Assembly (NCBI GenBank): GCA_963696315.1
Contig: CAVOJU010000051.1
Span: forward strand, 1-64,000
Length of the DNA stretch: 64,000 nucleotides
Source: CAWKEY01 sp963696315
Lineage (GTDB): Bacteria > Pseudomonadota > Gammaproteobacteria > Methylococcales > Methylomonadaceae
Direction: 5' to 3'
The position numbers and the translations under genes were made by a program. Under the pieces are notes generated by a model, which ran no database searches, was not told the origin of the DNA, and saw nothing but the letters and a program-made list of their open reading frames with translations. Positions 18,020 to 26,777 of the stretch are shown here, one piece after another; the first letter of the stretch is position 1, and every line of letters begins with the position of its first letter.

Positions 18020-18483
18020 TTTTTTTCTTCCGCGGACTTGAACAAGTATTGACCTAGGACTTTTTCAAGAATAATGGCAGACTGAGTGATTTCAATGTTG
18101 CTGCCGTCTTTCAAATACTCGTCCGAACCGCCCGGTACCAGACTGATATACTGTTCGCCCAGCAGGCCGGAAGTAAAGATGCTCGCAGTGGTGTCATCGG
18201 GAAGCTCGTTAAACTGAGAGCTAATATTCATTTCAACGACGGATTCGAAGGTTTTAGGGTCAAAATAAATTGCCTTTACCTGGCCGATTTTAACGCCTGC
18301 TGCCGAAACCGGCGATTTAACCTTTAGTCCGCCGGAGTTTTCAAAGCGGGCGCTGACAGTATAACCCTCGGGCGCGATAAAAGTGCTCAAATTGCTGACT
18401 TGCATGGCAAGAAAAAACAGGCCAACGATGCCGGACGCAACAAAGAGTCCGACCAGTGTGTCCTGCGTAGTGGTGTTCTGCAT
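18016..18483 (-). CDS. mlaD: Phospholipid-binding MCE-domain protein of the Mla transporter
   Basis: 155 aa from the ATG at 18483, chosen over the TTG at 18498 because GGAGA lies 8 bases upstream of the ATG. An N-terminal membrane helix (LVGLFVASGIVGLFFLAM) precedes one MCE/MlaD domain (YTVSARFENSGGLKVKSPVSAAGVKIG), and GLLGEQYISL is the family turn. It forms the hexameric periplasmic ring on MlaFE. Confidence 0.94.
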   Translation of the reverse strand: MQNTTTQDTLVGLFVASGIVGLFFLAMQVSNLSTFIAPEGYTVSARFENSGGLKVKSPVSAAGVKIGQVKAIYFDPKTFESVVEMNISSQFNELPDDTTASIFTSGLLGEQYISLVPGGSDEYLKDGSNIEITQSAIILEKVLGQYLFKSAEEKK

Positions 18484-18484
18484 G

Positions 18485-19267
18485 TTAATTATCTCCAAAC
18501 ATCAGTGCGGTCAGGATGAAGTCCAAACCCAAAATACTAAAAGCGGAATTGACAACGGTACGGGTCGTGGCGCGGCTAACGCCTTCCGAGGTCGGTATGC
18601 AGTCATAACCTTCAAACAGTGCGATCCAGGTTGTGACAAAACCAAACACAATGCTCTTGATAACGCCATTGATAATGTCATCCTGAAAATCCAGGTTAGC
18701 CTGCATTTGCGACCAGTAGGCGCCATCGTCGACGCCCAGCAAGCCGACTCCGACCATTTGCCCGCCTATGATGCCGACCATGCTGAACAGCGCGGCAAGG
18801 AGGGGCATAGACAATAAGCCGGCCAAAAACCGGGGCGAAATAATGCGTTTAATCGGGTCTACCGCCATCATTTCCATCCCGGCCAGTTGTTCAGTGGCTT
18901 TCATCAGGCCAATTTCTGCCGTTAAAGCCGAACCGGCGCGGCCTGCAAATAATAAAGCCGAAACTACCGGGCCCAGCTCTCGAACCAGTGAGGCCGCAAC
19001 CATAACGCCCAGGGTTTCTTCGGCGCCAAAGTCGGACAGGATGTTATGCCCTTGCAGGCCCAGCACCATGCCGACAAACAGGCCGGAGATGGTGATGATC
19101 AAAAAGGACAGAACGCCAACGGAATACAGCTGATTCAAGATTAAGCGCGGGCGCGGCAGTACCTCAACCAAGCCGGTGAGGGCATGGAGCAGGAAGAAGG
19201 TGGCGCGTCCCAGCTTGGTGAAACTGCTGCGGGTCTTTTTGCCCAAAGTCTGTATCAATTCAATCAT
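18485..19267 (-). CDS. mlaE: Mla phospholipid transporter permease
   Basis: 260 aa MlaE/YrbE-type permease with five to six membrane segments. The conserved VRELGPVVSALLFAGRAGSALTAEIG and the EQLAGMEMMAVDP coupling segment are present. It overlaps mlaF by 4 bases (ATGA). It moves phospholipids across or out of the inner membrane with MlaF, MlaD and MlaB. Confidence 0.95.
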   Translation of the reverse strand: MIELIQTLGKKTRSSFTKLGRATFFLLHALTGLVEVLPRPRLILNQLYSVGVLSFLIITISGLFVGMVLGLQGHNILSDFGAEETLGVMVAASLVRELGPVVSALLFAGRAGSALTAEIGLMKATEQLAGMEMMAVDPIKRIISPRFLAGLLSMPLLAALFSMVGIIGGQMVGVGLLGVDDGAYWSQMQANLDFQDDIINGVIKSIVFGFVTTWIALFEGYDCIPTSEGVSRATTRTVVNSAFSILGLDFILTALMFGDN

Positions 19268-20127
19268 TTTGAAATTCGGCCATAACGTTTTGATACCCGG
19301 CCATAGCTTTTGGACGAAGCCAGCAGATCGTCAACATAATCTGTTGCCGGGTAGTGAAAATGCACCGGGCCGTCAGCGGCGCCGGTCATAAATTGTTGCA
19401 CCCATTCCGAATCCGATTTTTGTATTTCCGCAGGCGTGCCCTGGCCGACAATCTTGCCTTCGGATATCACGTATATATAATCAGCAATCGTCGAGGTTTC
19501 ATGGACGTCATGAGAAACCACAATGCTGGTCAGCCCGAGGGTGTTATTCAGCGATTTGATAAGATGCGCCAGCGCGCCCATGGAAATGGGATCCTGACCG
19601 GTAAAAGGTTCGTCATACAAAATCATCATGGGGTCCAGTGCTATGGCCCGGGCCAGGGCAACGCGCCTGGCCATGCCGCCGGACAATTCATTAGGCATCA
19701 GGCCGCGCGCGCCGCGCAAGCCGACGGCATGCAGCTTCATCAGCACCAGCGTGCGAATCATGGGCTCGGGAAGCTGGGTATGTTCACGTAAGGGAAAGGC
19801 AACGTTGTCATAGACGTTCATGTCCGTTAACAGCGCGCCGCTTTGGAACAGCATGCCTATGCGTTTGCGTAATTCATATAAATTTGACCGGCTCAAACGA
19901 TGGACGTTTTCTCCGTCTACGCTAATGGTGCCTTTGTCAGGGCACAATTGCCCCCCGATCAGTTTTAACAGTGTCGTCTTGCCCGTACCGCTAGGCCCCA
20001 TGATGGCAGTAATTTTACCGCGCTGGAATTCCAGGGAAATATCGTCAAATATTTTTTTGTCGCCCCGTGAGAACGACAAGTTGTGAACAGAGACAAGGCT
20101 GTTTTGAATGGGGACGCGTTTGTCCAT
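19264..20127 (-). CDS. mlaF: Mla phospholipid transporter ATPase
   Basis: About 287 aa from the ATG at 20127 (MDKRVPIQNSLVSV); the frame extends 22 codons further, but that part is not family-like. Walker A GPSGTGKTT, signature LSGGMARRVALARA, Walker B MILYDEPFTGQDP and the H-loop VSHDVHET are intact. First gene of the minus-strand mlaFEDB-murA-hisGDC run. Confidence 0.95.
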   Translation of the reverse strand: MDKRVPIQNSLVSVHNLSFSRGDKKIFDDISLEFQRGKITAIMGPSGTGKTTLLKLIGGQLCPDKGTISVDGENVHRLSRSNLYELRKRIGMLFQSGALLTDMNVYDNVAFPLREHTQLPEPMIRTLVLMKLHAVGLRGARGLMPNELSGGMARRVALARAIALDPMMILYDEPFTGQDPISMGALAHLIKSLNNTLGLTSIVVSHDVHETSTIADYIYVISEGKIVGQGTPAEIQKSDSEWVQQFMTGAADGPVHFHYPATDYVDDLLASSKSYGRVSKRYGRISK

Positions 20128-20626
20128 GCGTGGGTTAAGGCCGGGTTGCAGTCTAAACGGCCTATTCTCTATGACTATTCCCCACCAAGTCAATATATTG
20201 TGGCGGCAAGTCCAGCAGGGATTTGGTGCAGGTGCGTTTGAAAAGGTGGTGTGAGGTCAGCGTTCGATGCCTTTGTCGATGCACTAATGTCTGCATGAGG
20301 GCGCGACAAAAGTCAGTTTCGGTGCATTATGACGAATCAAAGCAGGAATGAAGTAAACATGGCATAATGCGCGATTTTTTAAGGCAGAGCGTCGATGCGC
20401 TTCGGTTTCGTAGTCTCTTCGGCAGGGATGGCCGTTATTATAGCCTGGCTGCCTGGAATTGCGCTGGGTTTGAAGGAGATAAAGCTGCTGGCGTTTACGG
20501 CGTCATGGTTTGGCGCTGACGTATGTAAGGCGTGGTCACGGAAAGGTCTTAAATTTAGTGCTGAGCGGCCTTGTCTATCAGTGGCCATTATATCAAAGTA
20601 CAATAGGCGTTTGATCCGGGCGCAGA
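20128..20626. promoter_or_regulatory. Divergent intergenic region between mlaF and kdsD
   Basis: About 500 bases between divergent essential envelope operons (mla/murA to the left, kds/lpt/rpoN to the right), so both promoters should lie here. A possible -10 box CATAAT occurs near 20364. Overlapping short open frames on both strands show no recognisable product, and I see no RNA gene. Confidence 0.4.
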
Positions 20627-21607
20627 ATGATGAATATACATGAGCAAAAGCTACGCGAATTGGGACTGGCCGTCATTCAGGTGGAAACGCAGGCGGTTGC
20701 GGCTCTGGCTGCGCAGATTAACGATCAATTTGTTGCTGCCTGCCAGTTAATGTTTAATTGTCGCGGCCGGGTTGTTGTTACCGGCATGGGCAAATCGGGG
20801 CATATTGCCGGCAAGATTGCCGCAACTTTGGCCAGCACCGGTACGCCCGCTTTTTTTGTGCATCCGGGCGAAGCCAGTCATGGCGATTTGGGCATGATCA
20901 CCAAGCAGGATGTGGTGCTGGCGTTGTCAAATTCCGGTGAAACCGGCGAAGTTTTAACAATATTGCCGATTATCAAGCGCTTGGGCGTGCCGTTAATTGC
21001 AATGACCGGGAATCCGGCATCAACCATGGCCAGATTTGCCACTACGCATATCAATGTGGGTGTTGAGCAGGAGGCGTGTCCGCTGGGGCTTGCGCCCACC
21101 TCCAGTACCACAGCGGCGCTGGTGATGGGCGATGCGTTGGCGGTGTCGTTGCTGGAAGCAAGGGGGTTTACCCGTGATGATTTTGCCTTGTCGCATCCCG
21201 GAGGCACTTTGGGGCGGCGGCTGTTATTGATGGTGAACGACATTATGCATGTCGGCGATCAGGTGCCGTCGGTGCCGGAGACCGCGCTGATCAGCGCGGC
21301 CTTGCTGGAAATGACCGAGAAAAAGCTGGGCATGACAGCGATTGTTGATGCTGAGCACAGGGTCATCGGAATTTTTACCGATGGTGATTTGCGGCGTATG
21401 CTGGGACGCAATCTGGATATCCACAATACCGCGGTTACCGAAGTGATGACGCCGCATTGTACTGTGATCCCTGCGGATATTCTGGCGGCCGAAGCCATGC
21501 GGATCATGGAGCAGAAAAAAATCAATGCGCTAATCGTGGTCGATGAGCAGCAACGCGCCATAGGGGCATTGAACATGCATGATTTGATTCAGGCTGGAAT
21601 AGTGTAA
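20627..21607 (+). CDS. kdsD: D-arabinose 5-phosphate isomerase
   Basis: 326 aa. An N-terminal SIS domain (VVTGMGKSGHIAGKIAATLASTGTPAFFVHP, then ALSNSGETGE) is followed by two CBS domains from about residue 205. It makes arabinose 5-phosphate for Kdo of LPS. First gene of the kdsD-kdsC-lptC-lptA-lptB-rpoN run. Its stop overlaps the kdsC start by one base. Confidence 0.96.
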   Translation: MMNIHEQKLRELGLAVIQVETQAVAALAAQINDQFVAACQLMFNCRGRVVVTGMGKSGHIAGKIAATLASTGTPAFFVHPGEASHGDLGMITKQDVVLALSNSGETGEVLTILPIIKRLGVPLIAMTGNPASTMARFATTHINVGVEQEACPLGLAPTSSTTAALVMGDALAVSLLEARGFTRDDFALSHPGGTLGRRLLLMVNDIMHVGDQVPSVPETALISAALLEMTEKKLGMTAIVDAEHRVIGIFTDGDLRRMLGRNLDIHNTAVTEVMTPHCTVIPADILAAEAMRIMEQKKINALIVVDEQQRAIGALNMHDLIQAGIV

Positions 21608-22149
21608 TGACAGAGACAGAACGAATGCAGCCGATACTGGAAAAAGCCAAAAGACTCAAATTGCTGATTCTGGATGTCGATGGGGTGCTTACCGATGGCA
21701 AGCTGTTTTTTGATAACGAAGGCAACGAATATAAAGCCTTTCATGCCCGTGATGGGCATGGTATCAAGCTGTTGCGGCAGACCGGTGTTGAGGTGGCGGT
21801 GATTTCCGGGCGAAAATCAAATTCCGTGGCGTTGCGCATGAAAAACCTGGGTATTGAGCATGTTTATCAGGGGCATGAAAACAAAATCGCCGCATTCCAC
21901 GAAATCATTCAGAAAATGGCTATTTTGCCTGAGCAGGCGGCGCATGTCGGCGACGATTTGCTGGATTTGCCGGTCATGATCCGAGTCGGTCTGGCCATTG
22001 CGGTTAATGATGCCAACTTTGCCGTCAAACAACGCGCCGACTGGTGCACGGCTCTGCCTGGCGGCTGTGGTGCCGTGCGCGAGGTCTGCGATTTGATCAT
22101 GCAGGCACAGGGACGGTTTGACGAAGTTGTGAACGCGTATTTGCAATGA
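21607..22149 (+). CDS. kdsC: 3-deoxy-D-manno-octulosonate 8-phosphate phosphatase
   Basis: 180 aa HAD phosphatase. Motif I is DVDGVLTDG (catalytic Asp pair), motif II is SGRKS, and motif III/IV is HVGDDLLDLPVM. It is the small, capless KdsC type that releases Kdo from Kdo-8-phosphate. It overlaps lptC by 4 bases. Confidence 0.96.
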   Translation: MTETERMQPILEKAKRLKLLILDVDGVLTDGKLFFDNEGNEYKAFHARDGHGIKLLRQTGVEVAVISGRKSNSVALRMKNLGIEHVYQGHENKIAAFHEIIQKMAILPEQAAHVGDDLLDLPVMIRVGLAIAVNDANFAVKQRADWCTALPGGCGAVREVCDLIMQAQGRFDEVVNAYLQ

Positions 22150-22712
22150 TGCCACGTGAATATAAACAGTATCTGTATTTGGCCGGTATCGCTGCGGCGA
22201 GCTGGTTGCTGGTTAAATTTACCGGGCCGGAGGAGGCTGAGCGCATAACGGCACCCGCCCACAGTGCCGATTATTTCAGTAAGGACTACAGCAAATGGGA
22301 AATGGACGAGCGTGGCAAGTTAAACAGCAAATTGCTGGCCGACAGGATGGTTCATTACAGTGATGACGGCACTATCCATTTAGATAATCCGGTGATGTTT
22401 TTTTACAATGAGCAAACACCGCCATGGATTATCAAATCAGAGACGGGGATACGTTCCGCGGATGGCAAGAACATCTTGCTCAACGGCAAGGTCACCGTTG
22501 AAAGAGCAGGGGCGAAAGGTATCAGGCAGCTTAAAATTAACACTACCAATGTAAGAGTACAGCCGGAAACCAGTTATGCAGAAACCGAGGCGTGGGCCGA
22601 ACTGATCAGTCCGCCCAATGTGACTACAGGAACCGGAATGAAACTGACTTTTAGAGAGCCGATTCATCTGGAATTGCTCGCTAATGTGCGGGGAAAATAT
22701 GAAACAAAATAA
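22146..22712 (+). CDS. lptC: LPS export protein LptC
   Basis: 188 aa. A single N-terminal membrane helix (YLYLAGIAAASWLLV) is followed by a beta-jellyroll periplasmic domain typical of LptC (ADRMVHYSDDGTIHLDNP, GKVTVER). It passes LPS from LptBFG to LptA. It overlaps the open frame of lptA, whose likely ATG at 22699 lies inside this gene. Confidence 0.9.
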   Translation: MMPREYKQYLYLAGIAAASWLLVKFTGPEEAERITAPAHSADYFSKDYSKWEMDERGKLNSKLLADRMVHYSDDGTIHLDNPVMFFYNEQTPPWIIKSETGIRSADGKNILLNGKVTVERAGAKGIRQLKINTTNVRVQPETSYAETEAWAELISPPNVTTGTGMKLTFREPIHLELLANVRGKYETK

Positions 22713-23214
22713 AAAACAGGCAATGCTTTGCTGCGCGATGGCATTGGTTCTGTACAGCTCATTTGCCCTGGCTTTGGAGAGTGATGCTGAACAGCCGATA
22801 ACCATTGATTCCAACACCGCCACTTACGACGACAGAGCCGCCATTAGCACTTACACCGGCAATGTTATTACCGTGCAGGGGAGTATCCGGGTTAATTCCG
22901 ACAAGCTGGTGGTGTATTTTGTCAATGGTGATGCTGAAAAGCTGGTGTTTACCGGCCAACCGGCACGCTTTAAGCAAACCCCCAGTGAAGGCGCTGAAGA
23001 TATTACCGCCAAGGCCTTGACCGGCGAGTATTATCCGAAAAAAAACCTGTTGATACTGATGGATGAGGCCACCGTCTGGCAAGGCAATGGCACTTATGAG
23101 AGTAAACATATTGAATATGACAGTAAAAATTCCGTGGTCAGGGCTGGGGATAAATCCTCTGATTCCAAGCGGGTTCGCGTCCAATTGAAACCAAAACCGA
23201 AAGCGGCAAAGTAG
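22699..23214 (+). CDS. lptA: LPS transport periplasmic protein LptA
   Basis: About 171 aa from the ATG at 22699, which has GGGGAA just upstream; the frame also opens five codons earlier. A signal peptide is cleaved near ALA-LE. The OstA/LptA domain follows: ITIDSNTATYDDRAA..YTGNV and DKLVVYF. It forms the periplasmic bridge filament for LPS. It lies 3 bases before lptB. Confidence 0.93.
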   Translation: MKQNKKQAMLCCAMALVLYSSFALALESDAEQPITIDSNTATYDDRAAISTYTGNVITVQGSIRVNSDKLVVYFVNGDAEKLVFTGQPARFKQTPSEGAEDITAKALTGEYYPKKNLLILMDEATVWQGNGTYESKHIEYDSKNSVVRAGDKSSDSKRVRVQLKPKPKAAK

Positions 23215-23217
23215 AAA

Positions 23218-23943
23218 ATGGCCAGACTCGCAGCAACACAGCTAATTAAAAGTTACAACAAGCGCAATGTCGTCAACGGCGTCTCATTAGCCGTAAATAC
23301 CGGTGAGATTGTCGGCTTGCTGGGACCCAACGGTGCCGGGAAAACCACCAGCTTCTATATGATGGTGGGGCTGATTCAGGCGGATTCAGGGGAAATAACT
23401 CTGAATGATCAGCTCATTACCCATCACCCCATGCACCTGCGCGCGCAACTGGGAATAGGTTATTTGCCGCAGGAGCCTTCGGTTTTTCGTAAACTGAGCG
23501 TGGCCGATAACTTGCGTGCCGTGCTGCAAATCCGGTCTGATTTGACGCGAGGCCAGGCTGAGCTGGTGATAGAGGAATTGCTGCAGGAATTTCATATTCT
23601 GCATCTGCGCAATCAAATTGCCTTGGGCTTGTCCGGCGGAGAGCGGCGACGTGTTGAAATCGCCAGGGCCTTGGCGACAAATCCACAGTTCATTTTACTG
23701 GATGAGCCTTTTGCCGGCGTTGATCCCATCTCGGTAGAAGATATTAAAAAAATCATCGAGCATTTAAAAGAGCGTGGAATCGGTGTGTTGATTACTGAAC
23801 ATAATGTCAGGGAAACATTAGGCATTTGCGATCGTGCGTATATACTTAACAACGGTCAGGTTATCGCAGAAGGCGGGGCCGAAGCTATCGTGACCAACGA
23901 GGAAGTGCGTAAGGTTTATTTGGGCAATAACTTTAGCCTTTAA
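23218..23943 (+). CDS. lptB: LPS export ABC transporter ATPase LptB
   Basis: 241 aa. Walker A GPNGAGKTT, Q-loop GYLPQEPSVFRKLSV, signature LSGGERRRVEIARAL, Walker B FILLDEPFAGVDPISV and H-loop ITEHNVRETL are all present. It powers LPS extraction by LptFG, which are not encoded in this window. Confidence 0.97.
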   Translation: MARLAATQLIKSYNKRNVVNGVSLAVNTGEIVGLLGPNGAGKTTSFYMMVGLIQADSGEITLNDQLITHHPMHLRAQLGIGYLPQEPSVFRKLSVADNLRAVLQIRSDLTRGQAELVIEELLQEFHILHLRNQIALGLSGGERRRVEIARALATNPQFILLDEPFAGVDPISVEDIKKIIEHLKERGIGVLITEHNVRETLGICDRAYILNNGQVIAEGGAEAIVTNEEVRKVYLGNNFSL

Positions 23944-23976
23944 GTCAAAAATACTTTTAGACGACTGTAGTACGGA

Positions 23977-25422
23977 ATGAAACAATCATTACATCTTAGG
24001 CTGGGCCAGCAACTGACGATGACGCCGCAATTACAGCAGGCGATCAAGCTGCTGCAGATGTCGACACTGGATTTGCAGCAGGAAATTCAGCAAGCGCTTG
24101 AGTCGAACATGATGCTGGAGATTAATGAGGAAGAAAATAACCTCGGTGAAGCGTTGGCAAAGCCGGAAAAAAAACTTGATCATTCAGACTCGCAAACCAG
24201 CGAAGGCTCACAAACCGAGATACCCGAAGAACTACCCCTGGATGCATCCTGGGATGATCTCTATGAGAATATTCAGGCATCGGCCCCTAATGGCGCAGAG
24301 ACCAGCGAATTTGAAACGCAGCGCAGCAAGGCCTCAACTTTGCTCGATCATTTGTTGTGGCAGCTGGAATTGACCCGATTTTCAGAACGCGATCATGCCA
24401 TTGCCATGGCCATCATTGATGAAGTCAATGAAGACGGCTACCTCAGGAGTTCTCCTGAGGATATTTTTCAGGGCTTGCAAAGCCAGTTCGACGATCTTGA
24501 TTTGGACGAAGTCAAAGCGGTGCTGCATAGGGTGCAATATTTTGACCCGGCGGGTGTGGCGGCGATCGATTTAAGCGATTGCCTGCGAATTCAATTACAG
24601 CAATTGCCAGAAGAGACGCCGTATAGGGATGAAGCCATGCTGCTGGTGACGCGTTATCTGGATTTTTTGGCCAGCCATGAGCAGTCAAAACTGATGCGCA
24701 AATTAGGCCTCACAGAACGGCAGTTGAATGCCGTGATTGCCTTGATCAGAACCCTGGATCCCAAGCCGGGCGCGCAGATACAGGATTCGGATTCTGAATA
24801 TGTGATACCTGATGTCTATGTGGTCAAACATAACGATATCTGGCAGGTTAATTTAAATCCCGATATTGCGCCTAAGTTGCGGATTAATCCCTTTTATTCG
24901 GCCATGATAAAACGGGCGGATAACAGCAAAGATAACGCCTGTATGAAGGATCATTTGCAGGAAGCCCGGTGGTTTATAAAAAGTCTGCACAGCCGTAATG
25001 ATACCTTATTGCGAGTGGCTCGCAGTATTGTGGAAAAACAGACGGGTTTTCTTGAGCATGGCCCCATTGCCATGAAGCCCATGGTGCTCCGGGACATTGC
25101 CGAGGAGTTGGAGTTGCACGAATCGACCATATCCAGGGTAACCACGCAAAAATACATGCATACGCCCAATGGCATTGTTGAGTTTAAATATTTCTTTTCC
25201 AGCCATGTTTCAACAGAAGGAGGAGGGGAGTGTTCAGCAACGGCGATTAGGGCATTTATTAAAGAATTAATCGGAAATGAGAACCCGGCCAGGCCGCTAA
25301 GTGATAGTAAGATATCCGATTTACTTAAAGAAAAAGGCATCAATGTTGCGAGAAGGACTATAGCCAAGTATCGTGAAGCGATGTTTATTTCTTCATCCAG
25401 TCAGCGCAAGCGCATTTTGTAG
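23977..25422 (+). CDS. rpoN: RNA polymerase sigma-54 factor
   Basis: 481 aa. Region I is the Gln/Leu-rich N-terminus (LGQQLTMTPQLQQAIKLLQMSTLDLQQEI), region II is acidic, and the core-binding and HTH domains follow. The C-terminal RpoN box reads ARRTIAKYRE (usually ARRTVAKYRE). It recognises -24/-12 promoters and depends on enhancer-binding ATPases. It sits in the conserved lptB-rpoN-hpf order. Confidence 0.97.
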   Translation: MKQSLHLRLGQQLTMTPQLQQAIKLLQMSTLDLQQEIQQALESNMMLEINEEENNLGEALAKPEKKLDHSDSQTSEGSQTEIPEELPLDASWDDLYENIQASAPNGAETSEFETQRSKASTLLDHLLWQLELTRFSERDHAIAMAIIDEVNEDGYLRSSPEDIFQGLQSQFDDLDLDEVKAVLHRVQYFDPAGVAAIDLSDCLRIQLQQLPEETPYRDEAMLLVTRYLDFLASHEQSKLMRKLGLTERQLNAVIALIRTLDPKPGAQIQDSDSEYVIPDVYVVKHNDIWQVNLNPDIAPKLRINPFYSAMIKRADNSKDNACMKDHLQEARWFIKSLHSRNDTLLRVARSIVEKQTGFLEHGPIAMKPMVLRDIAEELELHESTISRVTTQKYMHTPNGIVEFKYFFSSHVSTEGGGECSATAIRAFIKELIGNENPARPLSDSKISDLLKEKGINVARRTIAKYREAMFISSSSQRKRIL

Positions 25423-25479
25423 CGCCGGCTGACAGCAAACCAAGCCATTATTAAAATAATTAAATAAAGGAGTTATTCC

Positions 25480-25770
25480 ATGCAAGTTAGTGTAACAGGT
25501 CATCATCTTGAGGTAACCGATGCGTTAAAATCGCACATTGATTCAAAATTTGAAAAATTAGCCCGTCATTTTGATAGAGTTACTGATGTACACGTTATTT
25601 TAAGCGTAGAAAAATTGGTCCAAAAAGCGGAGGCAACTCTGCAACTGAGCGGTGCGAAATTGTTTGCTGAAGATCATCAGGAAGATATGTATGTTGCCAT
25701 TGACAACATGGTGGACAAGCTGGATCGGCAAATTACCAAACATAAAGAAAAAACTGGAAGTCATCGCTAA
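25480..25770 (+). CDS. hpf: Ribosome hibernation promoting factor, short form
   Basis: 96 aa, S30AE/YfiA fold: MQVSVTGHHLEVTDALKSHI, then ARHFDRVTDVHVIL and DMYVAIDNMVDKLDRQI. It lacks the C-terminal dimerisation domain of long HPF. It binds the 30S subunit and promotes 100S dimers in stationary phase. It has GGAG upstream of the ATG. Confidence 0.95.
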   Translation: MQVSVTGHHLEVTDALKSHIDSKFEKLARHFDRVTDVHVILSVEKLVQKAEATLQLSGAKLFAEDHQEDMYVAIDNMVDKLDRQITKHKEKTGSHR

Positions 25771-25833
25771 AACAAGGACAAGGGTTCAGGGTTCAAGCCT
25801 GAAAAAGCGGCTCGAATCCTGAATCAATGAATT

Positions 25834-26691
25834 ATGAAACTGTTAATCGTTAGCGGTCTTTCCGGCTCCGGCAAAAGTATTGCTTTAGAAACCCTGGAGG
25901 ACTGTGGCTATTATTGTATTGATAATTTGCCGGTAATCTTGCTGGAAGACTTTATCAATCATGTCATGCTGGCGGATAAAAAAACCTATGCCAAAACCGC
26001 CATAGGCATTGATGCCAGAAATCAGAGCGAAAGCCTGATTAACTTTCCGGAAAGTCTGGAATTGATTCGCCGTAAAGGCATCGTTTGCGAGATTGTGTTC
26101 ATGCAGGCCGAAGAGTCTGTGTTATTGAAACGCTATAGCGAAACGCGCAGACGGCATCCGCTGACGGATGTGAACATTCCCCTCAAAGAAGCATTAAAAA
26201 TTGAAAAGGAAATGCTGACGCCGGTCGCCAGATTTGCCAGTGTCGTCATTGATACCAGCCGAATGCACTACCATCAGTTGCAGGAGTTGATTCGCGAGCG
26301 GGTGGGCGAACGGACTGCCCCCCACATTTCCTTGTTGTTTCAGTCGTTTGGATTCAAACATGGGGTGCCACTGGATGCCGATTTTGTGTTTGATGCGCGC
26401 ACGTTGCCCAATCCCTACTGGATTCCAGAGCTGCGCGGATTAACAGGAAAAGATCAGCCGATTATCGAATTTCTTCAGGGAGAAGCCTTGGTCATTGAAT
26501 TTTTTCAGGATATTACCCGTTTTCTCCAGCGCTGGTTGCCGCGCTTTGCAGATGAAGGGCGCAGTTATTTGACTGTTGCCATCGGCTGCACAGGCGGGCA
26601 GCATCGATCGGTGTATCTGGCTGATGCATTGGCCAAGCAATTTAAAAGTCCCTCTCTTAATGTAATTATCCGCCACAGAGAATTACTCTAA
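25834..26691 (+). CDS. rapZ: RNase adapter protein RapZ
   Basis: 285 aa. Walker A GLSGSGKS at residues 8-15, DNLPVILL, and the C-terminal domain with DARTLPNPYW and GCTGGQHRSVYLAD. In enterobacteria it binds GlcN6P-related sRNAs and guides RNase E. In E. coli ptsN lies between hpf and rapZ and npr follows; both are absent here, with a short gap and then mgtE. Confidence 0.95.
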   Translation: MKLLIVSGLSGSGKSIALETLEDCGYYCIDNLPVILLEDFINHVMLADKKTYAKTAIGIDARNQSESLINFPESLELIRRKGIVCEIVFMQAEESVLLKRYSETRRRHPLTDVNIPLKEALKIEKEMLTPVARFASVVIDTSRMHYHQLQELIRERVGERTAPHISLLFQSFGFKHGVPLDADFVFDARTLPNPYWIPELRGLTGKDQPIIEFLQGEALVIEFFQDITRFLQRWLPRFADEGRSYLTVAIGCTGGQHRSVYLADALAKQFKSPSLNVIIRHRELL

Positions 26692-26777
26692 GCTGATTTA
26701 TAGGGCATTTCTTAACTGGCAATGAGCACAATTCCGGCGCCGGTTTTACTCATGCCCATACCTTATGGATACTACCT

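Noticed and set aside
20379..20643. Overlapping 74-82-codon frames on both strands before kdsD
   Set aside because: Mutually overlapping, without recognisable features, and lying in a divergent promoter region.
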